A DNA stretch of 64,000 bases from Streptomyces sp. NRRL B-1347 (GTDB taxonomy: Bacteria > Actinomycetota > Actinomycetes > Streptomycetales > Streptomycetaceae). Of this stretch, positions 50,292 to 59,247 are shown one piece after another. Position 1 is the stretch's first letter. Every line of letters starts with the position of its first letter. The position numbers and the translations under genes were made by a program. Location of the stretch: contig NZ_JOJM01000017.1 in the NCBI RefSeq assembly GCF_000720325.1, positions 105,225 through 169,224 on the forward strand. Direction: 5' to 3'. The notes below the pieces were generated by a model. It was not told the origin of the DNA. It did not search any database and saw only the letters and a list, made by a program, of their open reading frames with translations.

Positions 50292-51893
50292 ATGATTTCT
50301 GTACGTGATGTAGACCTTCGCGTGGGCGCCCGGACGTTGCTGTCCGGGGTGTCCTTCCACGTGGCGCCCGGCGACCGCGTCGGGCTCGTCGGGCGCAACG
50401 GCGCCGGCAAGACCACCCTCCTCAAGGCCCTCGCGGGGCAGGTGCCGTGTGCCGCGGGCACGGTGACGCGCACCGGTTCGCTGGGCGTGCTCGCCCAGGA
50501 CCCGGCCGCCGCGGACCCCGCGGCCACCGTCACCGACCGGATCCTGTCCGCGCGCGGCCTCGACCGGGCGGTGCGCGCGCTGCGAGGCGCCGAGGCCGCC
50601 CTGGCGGCGGCGTCAGGGGCCGGGCCCGAGCGCGCGGCCCTGGCCGCGTACGCCCGCGCGGACGACGCCTTCCAGGCCCGCGGCGGCTACGCGGCCGAGG
50701 CCGAGGCCGCCCGGGTCGCGGCGGGGCTCGGGCTGCCCGAGCGGGTGCTCGCGCGGCCCGTGGGCGAGCTGTCCGGCGGGCAGCGGCGCCGCGTCGAACT
50801 GGCCCGCGTGCTGTTCGCGCGCCACGACGTGCTGCTGCTCGACGAGCCGACGAACCACCTGGACCGCGACTCCGTGGAGTGGCTGCGGGGGTATCTGACC
50901 GGATACCCGGGCGGTTCCGTGCTGATCAGCCACGACACCTCGCTGCTCGCCGACGTCGTGAACCGGGTGCTGCACCTCGACCCGGCCCGCGCCGCCGTCG
51001 ACGTGCACAACACCACCTGGCACGCCTACCTCGACCAGCGCGCCGCCGCCGACCGGCGCCGCGCCCGCGAGCGCGCCAACGCCGAGCGCAAGGCGACCGC
51101 GCTGCGCACCCAGGCCGACAAGATGCGGGCGCGCGTCGCCACCGCGACCGCGGCCAAGAACATGGCCCGGCGCGCCGACCGCCTGCTCGCCGGGACGGAG
51201 CCCGTGCGCCGGGGCGAGAAGGTCGCCCGCATCCGGCTGCCCGAGCCCGCCCCGTGCGGACGCATGCCGCTCGGCGCCGTGAGTCTGGAGAAGTCGTACG
51301 GGGGCCTGGCCGTGCTCCGGGGCGTCGACCTCGCCGTGGACCGGGGCAGCAGGCTCGTCGTGCTCGGGTTCAACGGGGCCGGGAAGACCACCCTGCTGCG
51401 GCTGCTCGCGGGGCGCGAGCGGCCCGACGGCGGGCGCGTGGTGCACGGGCACGGCCTGCGGCTCGGGTACTTCGCGCAGGAGCACGACACCCTGGACACC
51501 GGGGCGAGCGTCCGGGAGAACCTGGCGGCGGCCGCACCCGGCCTGACCGACGGGGAGGTGCGGCGCGTGCTCGGCTCCTTCCTGTTCGGCGGCGACGACG
51601 CGGACAAGCCCGCGGGCGTGCTCTCCGGCGGTGAGAAGACCCGGCTCGCCCTCGCCGGGCTCGTGCACTCGGGCGCCAACGTGCTGCTCCTGGACGAGCC
51701 GACCAACAACCTCGACCCGGCGTCGCGCGACGAGGTGCTCGCCGCCGTGGGCACGTACCCGGGGGCGATCGTGATGGTCACCCACGACGAGGGCGCGCTC
51801 GACGCGCTGCGGCCCGACCGGGTGCTGCTGCTCCCCGACGGAACCGAGGACCTGTGGAACGGGGAGTACCGGGAGCTGGTCGCCCTGACCTGA
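50292..51893 (+). CDS. ABC-F family ATPase (ribosome-associated, possible antibiotic resistance factor)
   Basis: A 533-residue soluble protein with two ABC domains and no membrane segments. Domain 1 (residues 1-225) has GRNGAGKTTLLK, signature LSGGQRRR and LLLDEPTNHLD. Domain 2 (about 320-530) has GFNGAGKTTLLR, LSGGEKTR and LLLDEPTNNLD. Between them is a highly charged Arg/Ala-rich linker (about 240-315), the P-site tRNA interaction motif that enters the ribosome. ABC-F proteins rescue stalled or antibiotic-bound ribosomes. ATG 50292 follows GGAG at nine bases. The upstream leader peptide and hairpin suggest induction by ribosome stalling. Whether it protects against a specific drug cannot be read from sequence. 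Confidence 0.92.
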   Translation: MISVRDVDLRVGARTLLSGVSFHVAPGDRVGLVGRNGAGKTTLLKALAGQVPCAAGTVTRTGSLGVLAQDPAAADPAATVTDRILSARGLDRAVRALRGAEAALAAASGAGPERAALAAYARADDAFQARGGYAAEAEAARVAAGLGLPERVLARPVGELSGGQRRRVELARVLFARHDVLLLDEPTNHLDRDSVEWLRGYLTGYPGGSVLISHDTSLLADVVNRVLHLDPARAAVDVHNTTWHAYLDQRAAADRRRARERANAERKATALRTQADKMRARVATATAAKNMARRADRLLAGTEPVRRGEKVARIRLPEPAPCGRMPLGAVSLEKSYGGLAVLRGVDLAVDRGSRLVVLGFNGAGKTTLLRLLAGRERPDGGRVVHGHGLRLGYFAQEHDTLDTGASVRENLAAAAPGLTDGEVRRVLGSFLFGGDDADKPAGVLSGGEKTRLALAGLVHSGANVLLLDEPTNNLDPASRDEVLAAVGTYPGAIVMVTHDEGALDALRPDRVLLLPDGTEDLWNGEYRELVALT

Positions 51894-51904
51894 CGCGGCG
51901 AGGG

Positions 51905-52804
51905 CTAGGCTTCGGCCGCCGCTGTCCGCAGGGCCCCGACGAAGGCCCGCAGCACCGGCCCCTCCGGTGCCGTCGCGCGGACCGCCGCCCAGATCGAGCG
52001 CACCGGCTCCGGCCGCGCGACCCGGCGCACGACGACGTCCGGGCCCTCGTCCGGGACCCCGGCGAGGCCGAGGCCCGGCACCAGGGTCACGCCCACGCCC
52101 GCCGCCGCGAAGCCCCGCGCCGTCGCGTAGTCGCCGCTGTCGACGACGGAGTCCGGGGTGAAGCCCGCCGCCGCGCACGCGTCGAGCACCGCGTCCAGAC
52201 AGGGGCCCGGCAGTTCGCTGCCCACCCAGGGCTCGCCCGCGAGGTCGGCCAGGTCGAGCACGTCCCGGCCGGCCAGGCGGTGGCCCGCGGGCAGGACCGC
52301 GCGGTAGCGGTCGTCGAGGAGGTGGACGAAGCGGACGCCGTCCACCGGCGGCGCGTCGTGGCGGCGCACCACGAGCGCCAGGTCCACGCGCCCCGCCTTC
52401 ACCTGCGGCAGCGGGTCCTCGTCGAGCCGCAACTCCGTGTGCACGCCCGGGTGTTCCTGCCGCAGCCGGGCGAGGGCGGGCGCGACGAGCCGGGCGCCCG
52501 CCGTGGCGAAGTACCGCACCGAGATCCGCCCGGTGCGCCCGGACCGCAGATCGGCGAGCGCGGTCTCCGCCTCGGCGACGTGCCGCCCGACCGCCGCCGC
52601 GCAGTCCGCGAGCAGCCGCCCGGCGTCCGTGGGCCGCACGCCGCGCCCGGTCCTTTCGAGGAGGGTGACGCCCGCCTCCTTCTCCAGGGCCGCCATCTGC
52701 TGGCTGACCGCCGAGGGCGTGTAGCCCAGGTTCCGGGCCGCCGCGGTGACCGAGCCGCTGCTGACGACCGACCTCAGGATCTGCATGCGCCGCATGTCGA
52801 GCAT
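51905..52804 (-). CDS. LysR-family transcriptional regulator
   Basis: A 299-residue regulator with an N-terminal winged helix (LDMRRMQILRSVVSSGSVTAAARNLGYTPSAVSQQMAALEKEAGVTLLER, written here as the canonical LysR start in two parts, residues 2-50) and a periplasmic-binding-like effector domain. ATG 52804 is chosen because TACGCT lies six bases upstream, a leaderless start, and the 16 residues of the longer frame are not family-like. It is divergent from an EamA-type transporter gene, a common LysR arrangement, and a near-perfect inverted repeat lies between them. The effector is probably the transported metabolite. Confidence 0.9.
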   Translation of the reverse strand: MLDMRRMQILRSVVSSGSVTAAARNLGYTPSAVSQQMAALEKEAGVTLLERTGRGVRPTDAGRLLADCAAAVGRHVAEAETALADLRSGRTGRISVRYFATAGARLVAPALARLRQEHPGVHTELRLDEDPLPQVKAGRVDLALVVRRHDAPPVDGVRFVHLLDDRYRAVLPAGHRLAGRDVLDLADLAGEPWVGSELPGPCLDAVLDACAAAGFTPDSVVDSGDYATARGFAAAGVGVTLVPGLGLAGVPDEGPDVVVRRVARPEPVRSIWAAVRATAPEGPVLRAFVGALRTAAAEA

Positions 52805-52824
52805 GCGGTCAGCGTAAGCCACGA

Positions 52825-52854
52825 ATGTAGAGCTGCTTAAGGCTGACTCCACAT
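52825..52854. promoter_or_regulatory. LysR binding-site candidate between the divergent LysR and EamA genes
   Basis: ATGTAGAG (52825-52832) and CTCCACAT (52847-52854) form an inverted repeat with one mismatch and a 14-base spacer. It overlaps the LysR gene promoter -35 area and lies about 80 bases upstream of the transporter gene. Confidence 0.55.
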
Positions 52855-52933
52855 CTTTTCGCTTGTCTTATAGGTCGGGGCGGGGCACCGTCGACGTACA
52901 CCCCCGTCGTCCCTTCCTGACCCTGGAGCCGTC

Positions 52934-53905
52934 GTGCGCGTCGCCGTCCTCGCCCTGCTGTGGGGTTCGAGCTTCCTGTGGATCAAACTCGCCCTCGACG
53001 GCGGGCTCGCGCCGCTGCACGTGACCGTGGTCCGCTGCGCGCTCGGCGCCGCCGTGCTGCTCGGGCTCGCCCGCGCCGCCCGTCAGCGGCTGCCGCGCGA
53101 CCGCCGCACCTGGGGGCACCTGGTGGTGGCCGCGCTGTTCTGCAACGCGCTGCCGTTCCTGTTCTTCGGCATCGGCGAGCAGACCGTCGACTCGGGCGTC
53201 GCGGGCGTCATGAACGCCACGACCCCGCTGTGGTCCCTCGGCCTCGGCCTGCTCCTCCGCACGGACCGGGGGTTCGGCCCGTACCGGCTCGGCGGGCTCG
53301 CCCTCGGCTTCGCGGGTACGTCGCTGATCTTCGCGCCCTGGCACGAGGCGGGGCTCGTCGGCGGCGGCGCCCTGGTGCTGCTCGCCGCCGCCGTCAGCTA
53401 CGCGGTCGCCTTCGCGTACATGGCCCGCCACCTCATCGGCCGCGGCACCGAACCGCTCGCCCTGTCCGCCGCCCAGCTCCTCGTGGCCACCGGCCTGACC
53501 GCGCTCGGGCTGCCCTTCACCACGGGGTCCGGCAGCGTGCCGAGCCCGACCGGGATCGTCGCCGTCGTTGTCCTGGGCGTTTTCGGCACCGGCCTCACCT
53601 TCCACCTCAACTCCCGCCTCATCGCCGACGAGGGCCCCACGGCGGCCGCGACCGTCGGCTATCTGCTGCCGGTGGTCTCGGTCGCCCTCGGGGCCCTCGT
53701 CCTGGGGGAGGAGCTGAGCGTGCGCGTGGTGGCGGGGATGGCCGTGGTGCTCGCCGGGGTCGGGCTCACCCGCTACCGGCCGAGCAGCGACCGCACCGCC
53801 GCCCGGTCCACTCCGTTCAGGGCGCGGACGGCGAGCGGAGTCAGCAGCACGAGCAGGACGCCGAGGCCGGAGACACCGGCGACCTGCCACGGCGACTCGA
53901 TGTAG
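52934..53905 (+). CDS. EamA/DMT-family transporter (10 transmembrane segments)
   Basis: A 323-residue drug/metabolite transporter with two EamA repeats: ALLWGSSFLWIKLAL at the N terminus, FCNALPFLFFGIGEQ, VAGVMNATTPLWSLGLGLLL, and in the second repeat HLNSRLIADEGPTAAATVGYLLPVVSVALGALVLGE. DMT proteins export amino acids, sugars or other metabolites. Start GTG 52934 lies after CTGGAG. The natural family end is near LTRYRP; another 45 or so residues are encoded where the gene runs tail-to-tail over the convergent sensor-domain gene (133-base overlap). Divergent from the LysR gene that probably controls it. Confidence 0.9.
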   Translation: MRVAVLALLWGSSFLWIKLALDGGLAPLHVTVVRCALGAAVLLGLARAARQRLPRDRRTWGHLVVAALFCNALPFLFFGIGEQTVDSGVAGVMNATTPLWSLGLGLLLRTDRGFGPYRLGGLALGFAGTSLIFAPWHEAGLVGGGALVLLAAAVSYAVAFAYMARHLIGRGTEPLALSAAQLLVATGLTALGLPFTTGSGSVPSPTGIVAVVVLGVFGTGLTFHLNSRLIADEGPTAAATVGYLLPVVSVALGALVLGEELSVRVVAGMAVVLAGVGLTRYRPSSDRTAARSTPFRARTASGVSSTSRTPRPETPATCHGDSM

Positions 53906-54471
53906 TACGCGTGGTGCTCGCCGCCCGAGGTGAAGTCGTAGACGCGGTAGCCCGGCCAGTCCAGGTAGCGCTCGAAGACCCAGGAGTACGCGGGGAAGAG
54001 GGCGACGGCCCAGCCGGTCACCCACAGCGTCACCGCCACGCAGAAGCTCGTGACGCGCCACGGGAACATCACGACCTGGAACAGCAGGGCCTTCCAGCCC
54101 GCCGCGTCGCCGAGCCGCGCCCACGCGCGGGCCCACGCGCCGCCCTCGCGCGGCGTCCGCGCGGCCGCCGGGTCCTCGACCGCGAGCCCGAGCCGGGCCC
54201 GCGCCCGGCGCCGCTCCACCGCGCCGAGGCCGCGCGCCCCGGCCAGCATCGCCGCGTACACCGGGAGGCCGAGCAGCGTGACGGCGAGGCCCGCGCCGAG
54301 CGAGAACAGCGTGACGGCGAAGACGAAACCGGCGATCGCGACGGGCAGGTTCGTGAGCGTGTACCCGAGCTCCCGGAAGGTGACCGCGGAGACGGGCGCC
54401 CGCCAGAAGCCGGGCCGCCCGGCGGACTCCGAGGTCGCGGCCGGGGCGGCGCAGGGGAGGGTCGTGGTCAT
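53773..54471 (-). CDS. Solitary sensor-domain membrane protein (PF13796-type)
   Basis: A 232-residue membrane protein. After a short N-terminal region the sensor domain begins FRELGYTLTNLPVAIAGFVFAVTLFSLGAGL and contains four or so transmembrane segments with an extracytoplasmic loop (WPGYRVYDFTSGG). This domain usually precedes a histidine kinase or sits beside a response regulator; here neither follows. The protein ends after the sensor domain (LNGVDRAAVRSLLGR). ATG 54471 is chosen over 54525 by sequence quality. It overlaps the 3' end of the EamA gene on the opposite strand. Confidence 0.85.
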   Translation of the reverse strand: MTTTLPCAAPAATSESAGRPGFWRAPVSAVTFRELGYTLTNLPVAIAGFVFAVTLFSLGAGLAVTLLGLPVYAAMLAGARGLGAVERRRARARLGLAVEDPAAARTPREGGAWARAWARLGDAAGWKALLFQVVMFPWRVTSFCVAVTLWVTGWAVALFPAYSWVFERYLDWPGYRVYDFTSGGEHHAYYIESPWQVAGVSGLGVLLVLLTPLAVRALNGVDRAAVRSLLGR

Positions 54472-54658
54472 GGCGGGCCTCGTGTTCGTCTGCGTGGTGG
54501 GGACGTGCCGTGCTGACGTCCTCAACCCTCCCCGCCCCGCGGCCGCGCCGACATGGGGCGGGATGGTGTCCCGGGGTGTACCTAGGCCCCCTCTTCCCCC
54601 TCGGGCGCGCCGACGTGACCGGCCCGCGCCGCCCGGGACACCGACGGCACGGCCGCTC

Positions 54659-56089
54659 CTAGGCGCGTGCCGCGGAGACCGCGACGTTCTCCAGGACGCC
54701 GAGCGCGTCCGGGACGAGCACGGCGGCGGAGTAGTACGTGCTCACGAGGTAGGAGATGACGGCCTGGTCGTTGATCCCCATGAACCGCACGTTGAGCCCG
54801 GGCTCGTACTCGTCCGGTATCCCGGTCTGGCGGAGCCCGACGACGCCCTCGTCCTCCTCGCCGGTGCGGACGGCGATGATGGACGAGGTCTGCCCGGCCG
54901 AGACGGGGATCTTGCCGCACGGCAGCAGCGGGACACCGCGCCAGGCCGGCACCTGGTGCCCGCCCAGGTCCGTGTGGCCGAAGTACAGGCCCCGCTTGTT
55001 GCACTCCCGCCCGAAGGCGGCGATGGCGCGCGGGTGCGCGTACAGGAACCGCGTCTGCCGCCGCATGCTCAGGAGTTCGTCGAGGTCGTCCGGGGTCGGC
55101 GGGCCGGAGTGGGTCTGGATGCGCTGCGCGTGGTCGGCGTTGTGCAGCAGGCCGAACTCCCGGTTGTTGACCAGCTCGTGCTCCTGCCGCTCGCGCAGCG
55201 CCTCGATGGTGAGGCGGAGCTGCTGCTCGACCTGGTCCATCGGGTCGTTGTAGAGGTCGGCGACGCGCGAGTGCACCTTGAGGATGGTCTGCGCGACGCT
55301 CAGCTCGTACTCGCGGGGCCGGAGTTCGTAGTCGACGAACGTGCCCGGCAGGAGCGGCTCGCCGGAGTGCCCGGAGGCCAGGTCGATGGCCGCCTCGCCG
55401 TGCTTGGTCTGCGGCAGGTCGCGCTCGGCGAGCCGCCGCCGCGCGTGCTCCCGCAGCGCCTCGTGCCGCCCGGCGACGGCCTCGTACTCCTGCCGCGAGA
55501 GCACGAGTGCGGTGGTGGCGGTCGCGGCGCGCGCGGTGAACTCCCACTCGCCCGCGTCCGCGGCCTCCGGCGCGAGCGCCCTGCCGCCGAAGAACCCGCC
55601 GTCGGCGACGACGCCGAGCGCGGTCTCCTCGCCGTACGGGCCGCGCCCGATCCGCTCCACCCGCCCGTGCGCGACGAGCACGACCTGGTCGACGGGGTGC
55701 CCGACCTCGGCGATGACCTGCCCGGGCTCGTACTCGCGCTGCGTGAACCGCGCGGCGAGCGCGTCCAGCGCGTCGGCCTCGTCGAAGCCGCGCAGCAGGC
55801 CGAGTTCGGCCAGCTCCTGCGGTACGACGCGGACGTCGGCCCCCTCCTGCACGAAGGTCACCCGGCCGTCGCCCACGGCGTACGCGAGGCGCCGGTTGAC
55901 CCGGTACGTGCCGCCGCGCACCTCCGTCCACGGCAGCGACCGCAGCACCCAGCGGGAGCTGATGCCCTGCATCTGCGGCACGGTCTTGGTGGTCGTCGCC
56001 AGGTTCCGCGCGGCGGCGACCCCCAGGCTCAACTGGGCGCGCCCGCCCTCCTGTCCGGCCTCCGGCTGCTGCTCCGCTGCTGTCGACAT
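54659..56089 (-). CDS. Family 2B encapsulin shell protein with cyclic nucleotide-binding domain (EshA-like)
   Basis: A 476-residue HK97-fold shell protein of the EshA/MMP-I type. The N-terminal arm ([18 protein letters not shown]) and P-domain start at residue 30; an inserted Crp-like cyclic nucleotide-binding domain spans about 90-215 ([46 protein letters not shown]). The rest of the HK97 fold follows ([72 protein letters not shown]). S. griseus EshA is a large multimer that affects sporulation and antibiotic production; family 2B shells enclose terpene cyclases and other cargo. ATG 56089 follows AGGGACG. No recognised cargo gene (terpene cyclase, cysteine desulfurase, xylulose kinase, polyprenyl synthase) is adjacent. 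Confidence 0.9.
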   Translation of the reverse strand: MSTAAEQQPEAGQEGGRAQLSLGVAAARNLATTTKTVPQMQGISSRWVLRSLPWTEVRGGTYRVNRRLAYAVGDGRVTFVQEGADVRVVPQELAELGLLRGFDEADALDALAARFTQREYEPGQVIAEVGHPVDQVVLVAHGRVERIGRGPYGEETALGVVADGGFFGGRALAPEAADAGEWEFTARAATATTALVLSRQEYEAVAGRHEALREHARRRLAERDLPQTKHGEAAIDLASGHSGEPLLPGTFVDYELRPREYELSVAQTILKVHSRVADLYNDPMDQVEQQLRLTIEALRERQEHELVNNREFGLLHNADHAQRIQTHSGPPTPDDLDELLSMRRQTRFLYAHPRAIAAFGRECNKRGLYFGHTDLGGHQVPAWRGVPLLPCGKIPVSAGQTSSIIAVRTGEEDEGVVGLRQTGIPDEYEPGLNVRFMGINDQAVISYLVSTYYSAAVLVPDALGVLENVAVSAARA

Positions 56090-56408
56090 CGCACGTCCCT
56101 TCGGGCTTCGGCACGACCTGCTGAGGCGCGACGAGCCAAACAACCGGCGCGAACCGGGTCAACGAGCGCCCTGGCCGCCGCGCGCGCCCGATGGCCGGTA
56201 AGCGGTGGTGTAAGGCGCGCCGTGACGTGTCGTGGCACGTCGAACGGCCGGGCCCCCGCCTCGGGCGCCACAAGGCCCCCGAGGGAATGGCTGTTTGGCA
56301 TATCACTCGAACGTGTAGATCCAGCGGGTGTGAATCCAGGCTGGTGGTGGCAGACCCAGGCTCAGCTCACTCTCCCCGCGGCGGCCGCGCCGCCCCGACG
56401 ATCGACCC
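56090..56408. other. Divergent intergenic region between the encapsulin and SDR genes
   Basis: About 320 bases without a convincing gene. It should contain the encapsulin promoter (left) and the SDR promoter (right). The right part is less GC-rich around 56290-56340. I saw no strong inverted repeat or sigma-factor consensus. Confidence 0.5.
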
Positions 56409-57161
56409 ATGCAGCGATTCACGAACAAGACGGCCCTGATCACCGGCGGCACCAGCGGCATGGGCCTCGCGACGGCACGGCGCCTCCTCGACGAGGGCGC
56501 GCACGTGGCCATCACCGGCCGGGACGAGGCGCGCCTGGCGAAGGCCGCGGCGGAACTCGGCGCCCCCGACCGCGTGCTCGCCGTCCGGGCGGACGCCAGC
56601 AGCCTGGCGGACCTGGACGCCCTGATGAGCGAGGTCAAGGCCTGGCGCGGCGGCCTGGACACGGTCTTCGCGAACGCGGGCGTCGGCGTCTTCAAGCCCG
56701 GCGCGGAGATCACCGAGGAGGACTTCGACCTGGCGGTGGACGTGAACTTCAAGGGCGTCTACTTCACCGTCCAGAAGGCCCTCCCGCTCCTGCGGGACGG
56801 CGGCTCCCTCGTCCTCAACGCCTCCTGGACCCTCCACCGGGGCCTCGCCGTGGCGTCGGTCTACTCCGCCACCAAGGCGGCCGTCCACAACCTGGCCCGC
56901 ACCCTGGGCGCCGACCTCGCCCCCCGGGGCATCCGGGTCAACTCCGTCAGCCCCGGCTACATCGACACCCCCATGTACCGCGCGGCCAACCCGGACCCCG
57001 CCGCCGAGGCCGCCGTCACCGCCCAGGTCCCCCTCGCCGCCCTCGGCCGCGCCGACGAGGTCGCGGCCGCGGTCGCCTTCCTGGCCTCGTCCGACGCGTC
57101 GTACGTCACCGGGCAGGACCTGGTCGTCGACGGGGGGCTTGTGGGGTCGGTGCCCGCGTAG
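56409..57161 (+). CDS. Short-chain dehydrogenase/reductase (SDR)
   Basis: A 250-residue classical SDR: TGGTSGMG cofactor motif (about residues 12-19), FANAGVGVF, the Ser in LVLNASWT, the Tyr-x-x-x-Lys in VYSATKAA and a C-terminal VTGQDLVVDGGLVGS. It likely uses NAD(P)H on an unknown alcohol or ketone. It is divergent from the encapsulin gene and convergent with the histidine kinase gene 15 bases away. A functional connection with the encapsulin is possible but not supported by operon structure. Confidence 0.92.
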   Translation: MQRFTNKTALITGGTSGMGLATARRLLDEGAHVAITGRDEARLAKAAAELGAPDRVLAVRADASSLADLDALMSEVKAWRGGLDTVFANAGVGVFKPGAEITEEDFDLAVDVNFKGVYFTVQKALPLLRDGGSLVLNASWTLHRGLAVASVYSATKAAVHNLARTLGADLAPRGIRVNSVSPGYIDTPMYRAANPDPAAEAAVTAQVPLAALGRADEVAAAVAFLASSDASYVTGQDLVVDGGLVGSVPA

Positions 57162-57176
57162 GCGGTCAGGCGGCGG

Positions 57177-58487
57177 TCAGGTCCCCGCGGGCGCGGGCAG
57201 CTCCAGGGTCGCGAGGCCGCCGCTTCCGCCGTCCGCGTCGTCGCCTTCGGTGCCGCCGGGACCCCCGGCGTTCGCCAGCGTGAGCCGCGCCCCGATGACC
57301 GCGGACTGGCCCTCGGCGATGGTGAGGCCGAGGCCGTGGCCGTGGCCGCGCTCGACGGCGCCGGTGCGGAAGCGCTGGGGGCCGTGGTCGAGGAGATCGG
57401 GCGGGAAGCCGGGGCCGTGGTCGCGTACGGCGATCGTCGTGCCGTCGACCGTGACGCGGACCGGGGGCGCGCCGTGGCGGTGGGCGTTGACGACCAGGTT
57501 CGTGAGCACGCGGTCGAGGCGGCGCGGGTCGGTCTCCGCGACCGGGTCGCCGCGCACCACGACCTCCGTGGCCAGGCCCGTGCGCCGCACGGACTCCGTC
57601 ACCAGTTCGCCGAGCGGCACCTCCTGGAGGTCGGCCTCCTCCGCCCCGGCGTCGAGCCGGGAGATCTCCAGGAGGTCGTCCACCAGGCCGCGAAGCACCC
57701 GGACCCGGTCCTGGACCAGCTCGGTGGCCTCGCTCTCGGGGAGCAGGGACGCGGAGGTGACGAGCCCGGCGACCGGGGTGCGCAGCTCGTGGGCGACGTC
57801 GGCGGTGAAGCGCTGCTCGCCGCGCAGCCGCTCCTGCAGGGCGTCCGCCATGAGGTCGACGGCCGCGGAGATCTCGCCGATCTCGTCGCGGCCGCGGGCG
57901 CGGGTCCGCGCGTCGAGGTCGCCGCGCCTGATGCGCCGGGCCGTGCCCGCGACCCGGCGAAGCCGCCGCAGCACCAGCTCGGCGGCGAGCACGGTGAGGG
58001 GGACGACGACGGCGAGGATGGCGAGGGCTGCGTAGCGCATGTGCCGGTCGAGCGCCTGGAGGCTGCGCTGTTCGGCGCCCATGTCGACGCTGGCGCCGAG
58101 CGCGCTGCCGTCGACGTGCTCCGCGGCCCACATCCGCGGCCCCTGGAGCGGGTACCGGGTGTCGTACCAGGTGACGGCCGTGTCCCCGGCCGCCGCTTCG
58201 AGCCGTTCGAGCAGCTCGTCCGGCAGGTCGCCGCCGACCTCGTAGCCGGGGCCCGACGGGTCCCGCACGGGCTGCTCGCCCCGGAACTCGGCCTTGGCGG
58301 TGTCCAGTGCCTCGATCGCGTTGCCGCGGCCGATGCTCATGGCGCGGTCCTCGGTGGTGCGGTGCACCAGGATCCCGATGCCGAGGGCCGTGGCGCAGGT
58401 CGCCGCCGCGACCCCGGCGGCGACCTTCCAGCGCAGGGACCGCGGGTCGATGAGGCGCGGCACCACCCGGCCCGGCTCGCGTCCCAC
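57177..58487 (-). CDS. Sensor histidine kinase of the envelope operon (CseC-like)
   Basis: A 436-residue membrane kinase. TM1 (about 20-42) and TM2 (about 165-187) enclose an extracytoplasmic domain (GRGNAIEALDTAKAEFRGEQ, TRYPLQGPRM). Then come HAMP (RRIRRGDLDARTRARGRDEIGEI), the dimerisation domain with phospho-accepting His in FTADVAHELRTPVAGLV, and a HATPase domain with N box VLTNLVVNAHRHG, VRDHGPGFP and GHGHGLGLTIAEG. GTG 58487 lies one base after the response regulator stop. It is the last gene of a four-gene operon with a DD-carboxypeptidase, so it probably senses cell-wall damage or drug binding, similar to CseC. The ligand is unknown. Confidence 0.9.
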   Translation of the reverse strand: MGREPGRVVPRLIDPRSLRWKVAAGVAAATCATALGIGILVHRTTEDRAMSIGRGNAIEALDTAKAEFRGEQPVRDPSGPGYEVGGDLPDELLERLEAAAGDTAVTWYDTRYPLQGPRMWAAEHVDGSALGASVDMGAEQRSLQALDRHMRYAALAILAVVVPLTVLAAELVLRRLRRVAGTARRIRRGDLDARTRARGRDEIGEISAAVDLMADALQERLRGEQRFTADVAHELRTPVAGLVTSASLLPESEATELVQDRVRVLRGLVDDLLEISRLDAGAEEADLQEVPLGELVTESVRRTGLATEVVVRGDPVAETDPRRLDRVLTNLVVNAHRHGAPPVRVTVDGTTIAVRDHGPGFPPDLLDHGPQRFRTGAVERGHGHGLGLTIAEGQSAVIGARLTLANAGGPGGTEGDDADGGSGGLATLELPAPAGT

Positions 58488-58488
58488 G

Positions 58489-59235
58489 TCAGCGCCGGAA
58501 CTTGTAGCCGAAGCCACGGACGGTCTCGATGTGGTCGGCGCCGATCTTCTTGCGCAGCCGCTGCACCGCCAGGTCGACCACCCGGATGTCGCCGTCCCAG
58601 CCGTAGTCCCACACCTCGCGCAGCAGCGTGCGCCGCTGCAGGGCGATGCCCGGCGAGGCCACGAACTCCAGGAGCAGCCGCAGTTCGGTCGGGGTGAGCG
58701 CGAGGAGGCGGCCGTCGAGGCGGACCTCCAGGCCGCGGGTGTCGACGGTGAGGTCGCGGAAGGCGAGCACGCCGTCGTCGTCGGCCGGCTCGGCGCCGGG
58801 GGCCGGGGCGGCGGTGAAGGTGGCCCGGCGCAGCAGGGTGCGGATCCGCGCCACCAGGACGCCGGTGTCGACGGGCTTGACGACGTAGTCATCGGCGCCC
58901 GCCTCCAGGCCCGCCACCACGTCCAGGGCGTCGCCGCGCGCGGACATGATCAGGATGGGCGCCTGACTGGTCTCGCGGATCCTGCGGCACACGCTGATGC
59001 CGTCCAGGTGCGGCAGCATGATGTCGACGAGCAGCAGGTCGTGCGCCCCGTCCCGGAACATCTCAAGTCCCGTGAGGCCGTCGGGCGCCGCCGCCACCTC
59101 GTAGCCGTAGCGTTCGAGCGCCATGCCGACGGACCGGCGGATCGTCTCGTCGTCCTCGATCAGCAGGAGGCGTACGGCGGCCGCCGTGCCGTCGCCGTGC
59201 CGCTCACCGGTGCTCTGTTCGTGCCGTGATCCCAT
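58489..59235 (-). CDS. Response regulator of the envelope operon (OmpR family, CseB-like)
   Basis: A 248-residue response regulator. The receiver (about residues 22-135) has LLLIEDDET, phospho-acceptor Asp in LLLVDIMLPHLDG, MSARGD and DYVVKPVD. The OmpR-type winged helix (about 150-248) includes LLALTPTELRLLLEFVASPG, VWDYGWDGDIRVVDLAVQRLRKKIG and ETVRGFGYKFRR. The start ATG 59235 lies 12 bases after the stop of the EEP-family gene, and the kinase gene follows after one base. Genes upstream in the operon point to regulation of cell envelope functions; autoregulation of the operon is likely. Confidence 0.93.
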   Translation of the reverse strand: MGSRHEQSTGERHGDGTAAAVRLLLIEDDETIRRSVGMALERYGYEVAAAPDGLTGLEMFRDGAHDLLLVDIMLPHLDGISVCRRIRETSQAPILIMSARGDALDVVAGLEAGADDYVVKPVDTGVLVARIRTLLRRATFTAAPAPGAEPADDDGVLAFRDLTVDTRGLEVRLDGRLLALTPTELRLLLEFVASPGIALQRRTLLREVWDYGWDGDIRVVDLAVQRLRKKIGADHIETVRGFGYKFRR

Positions 59236-59247
59236 CAGGTCACCCGA

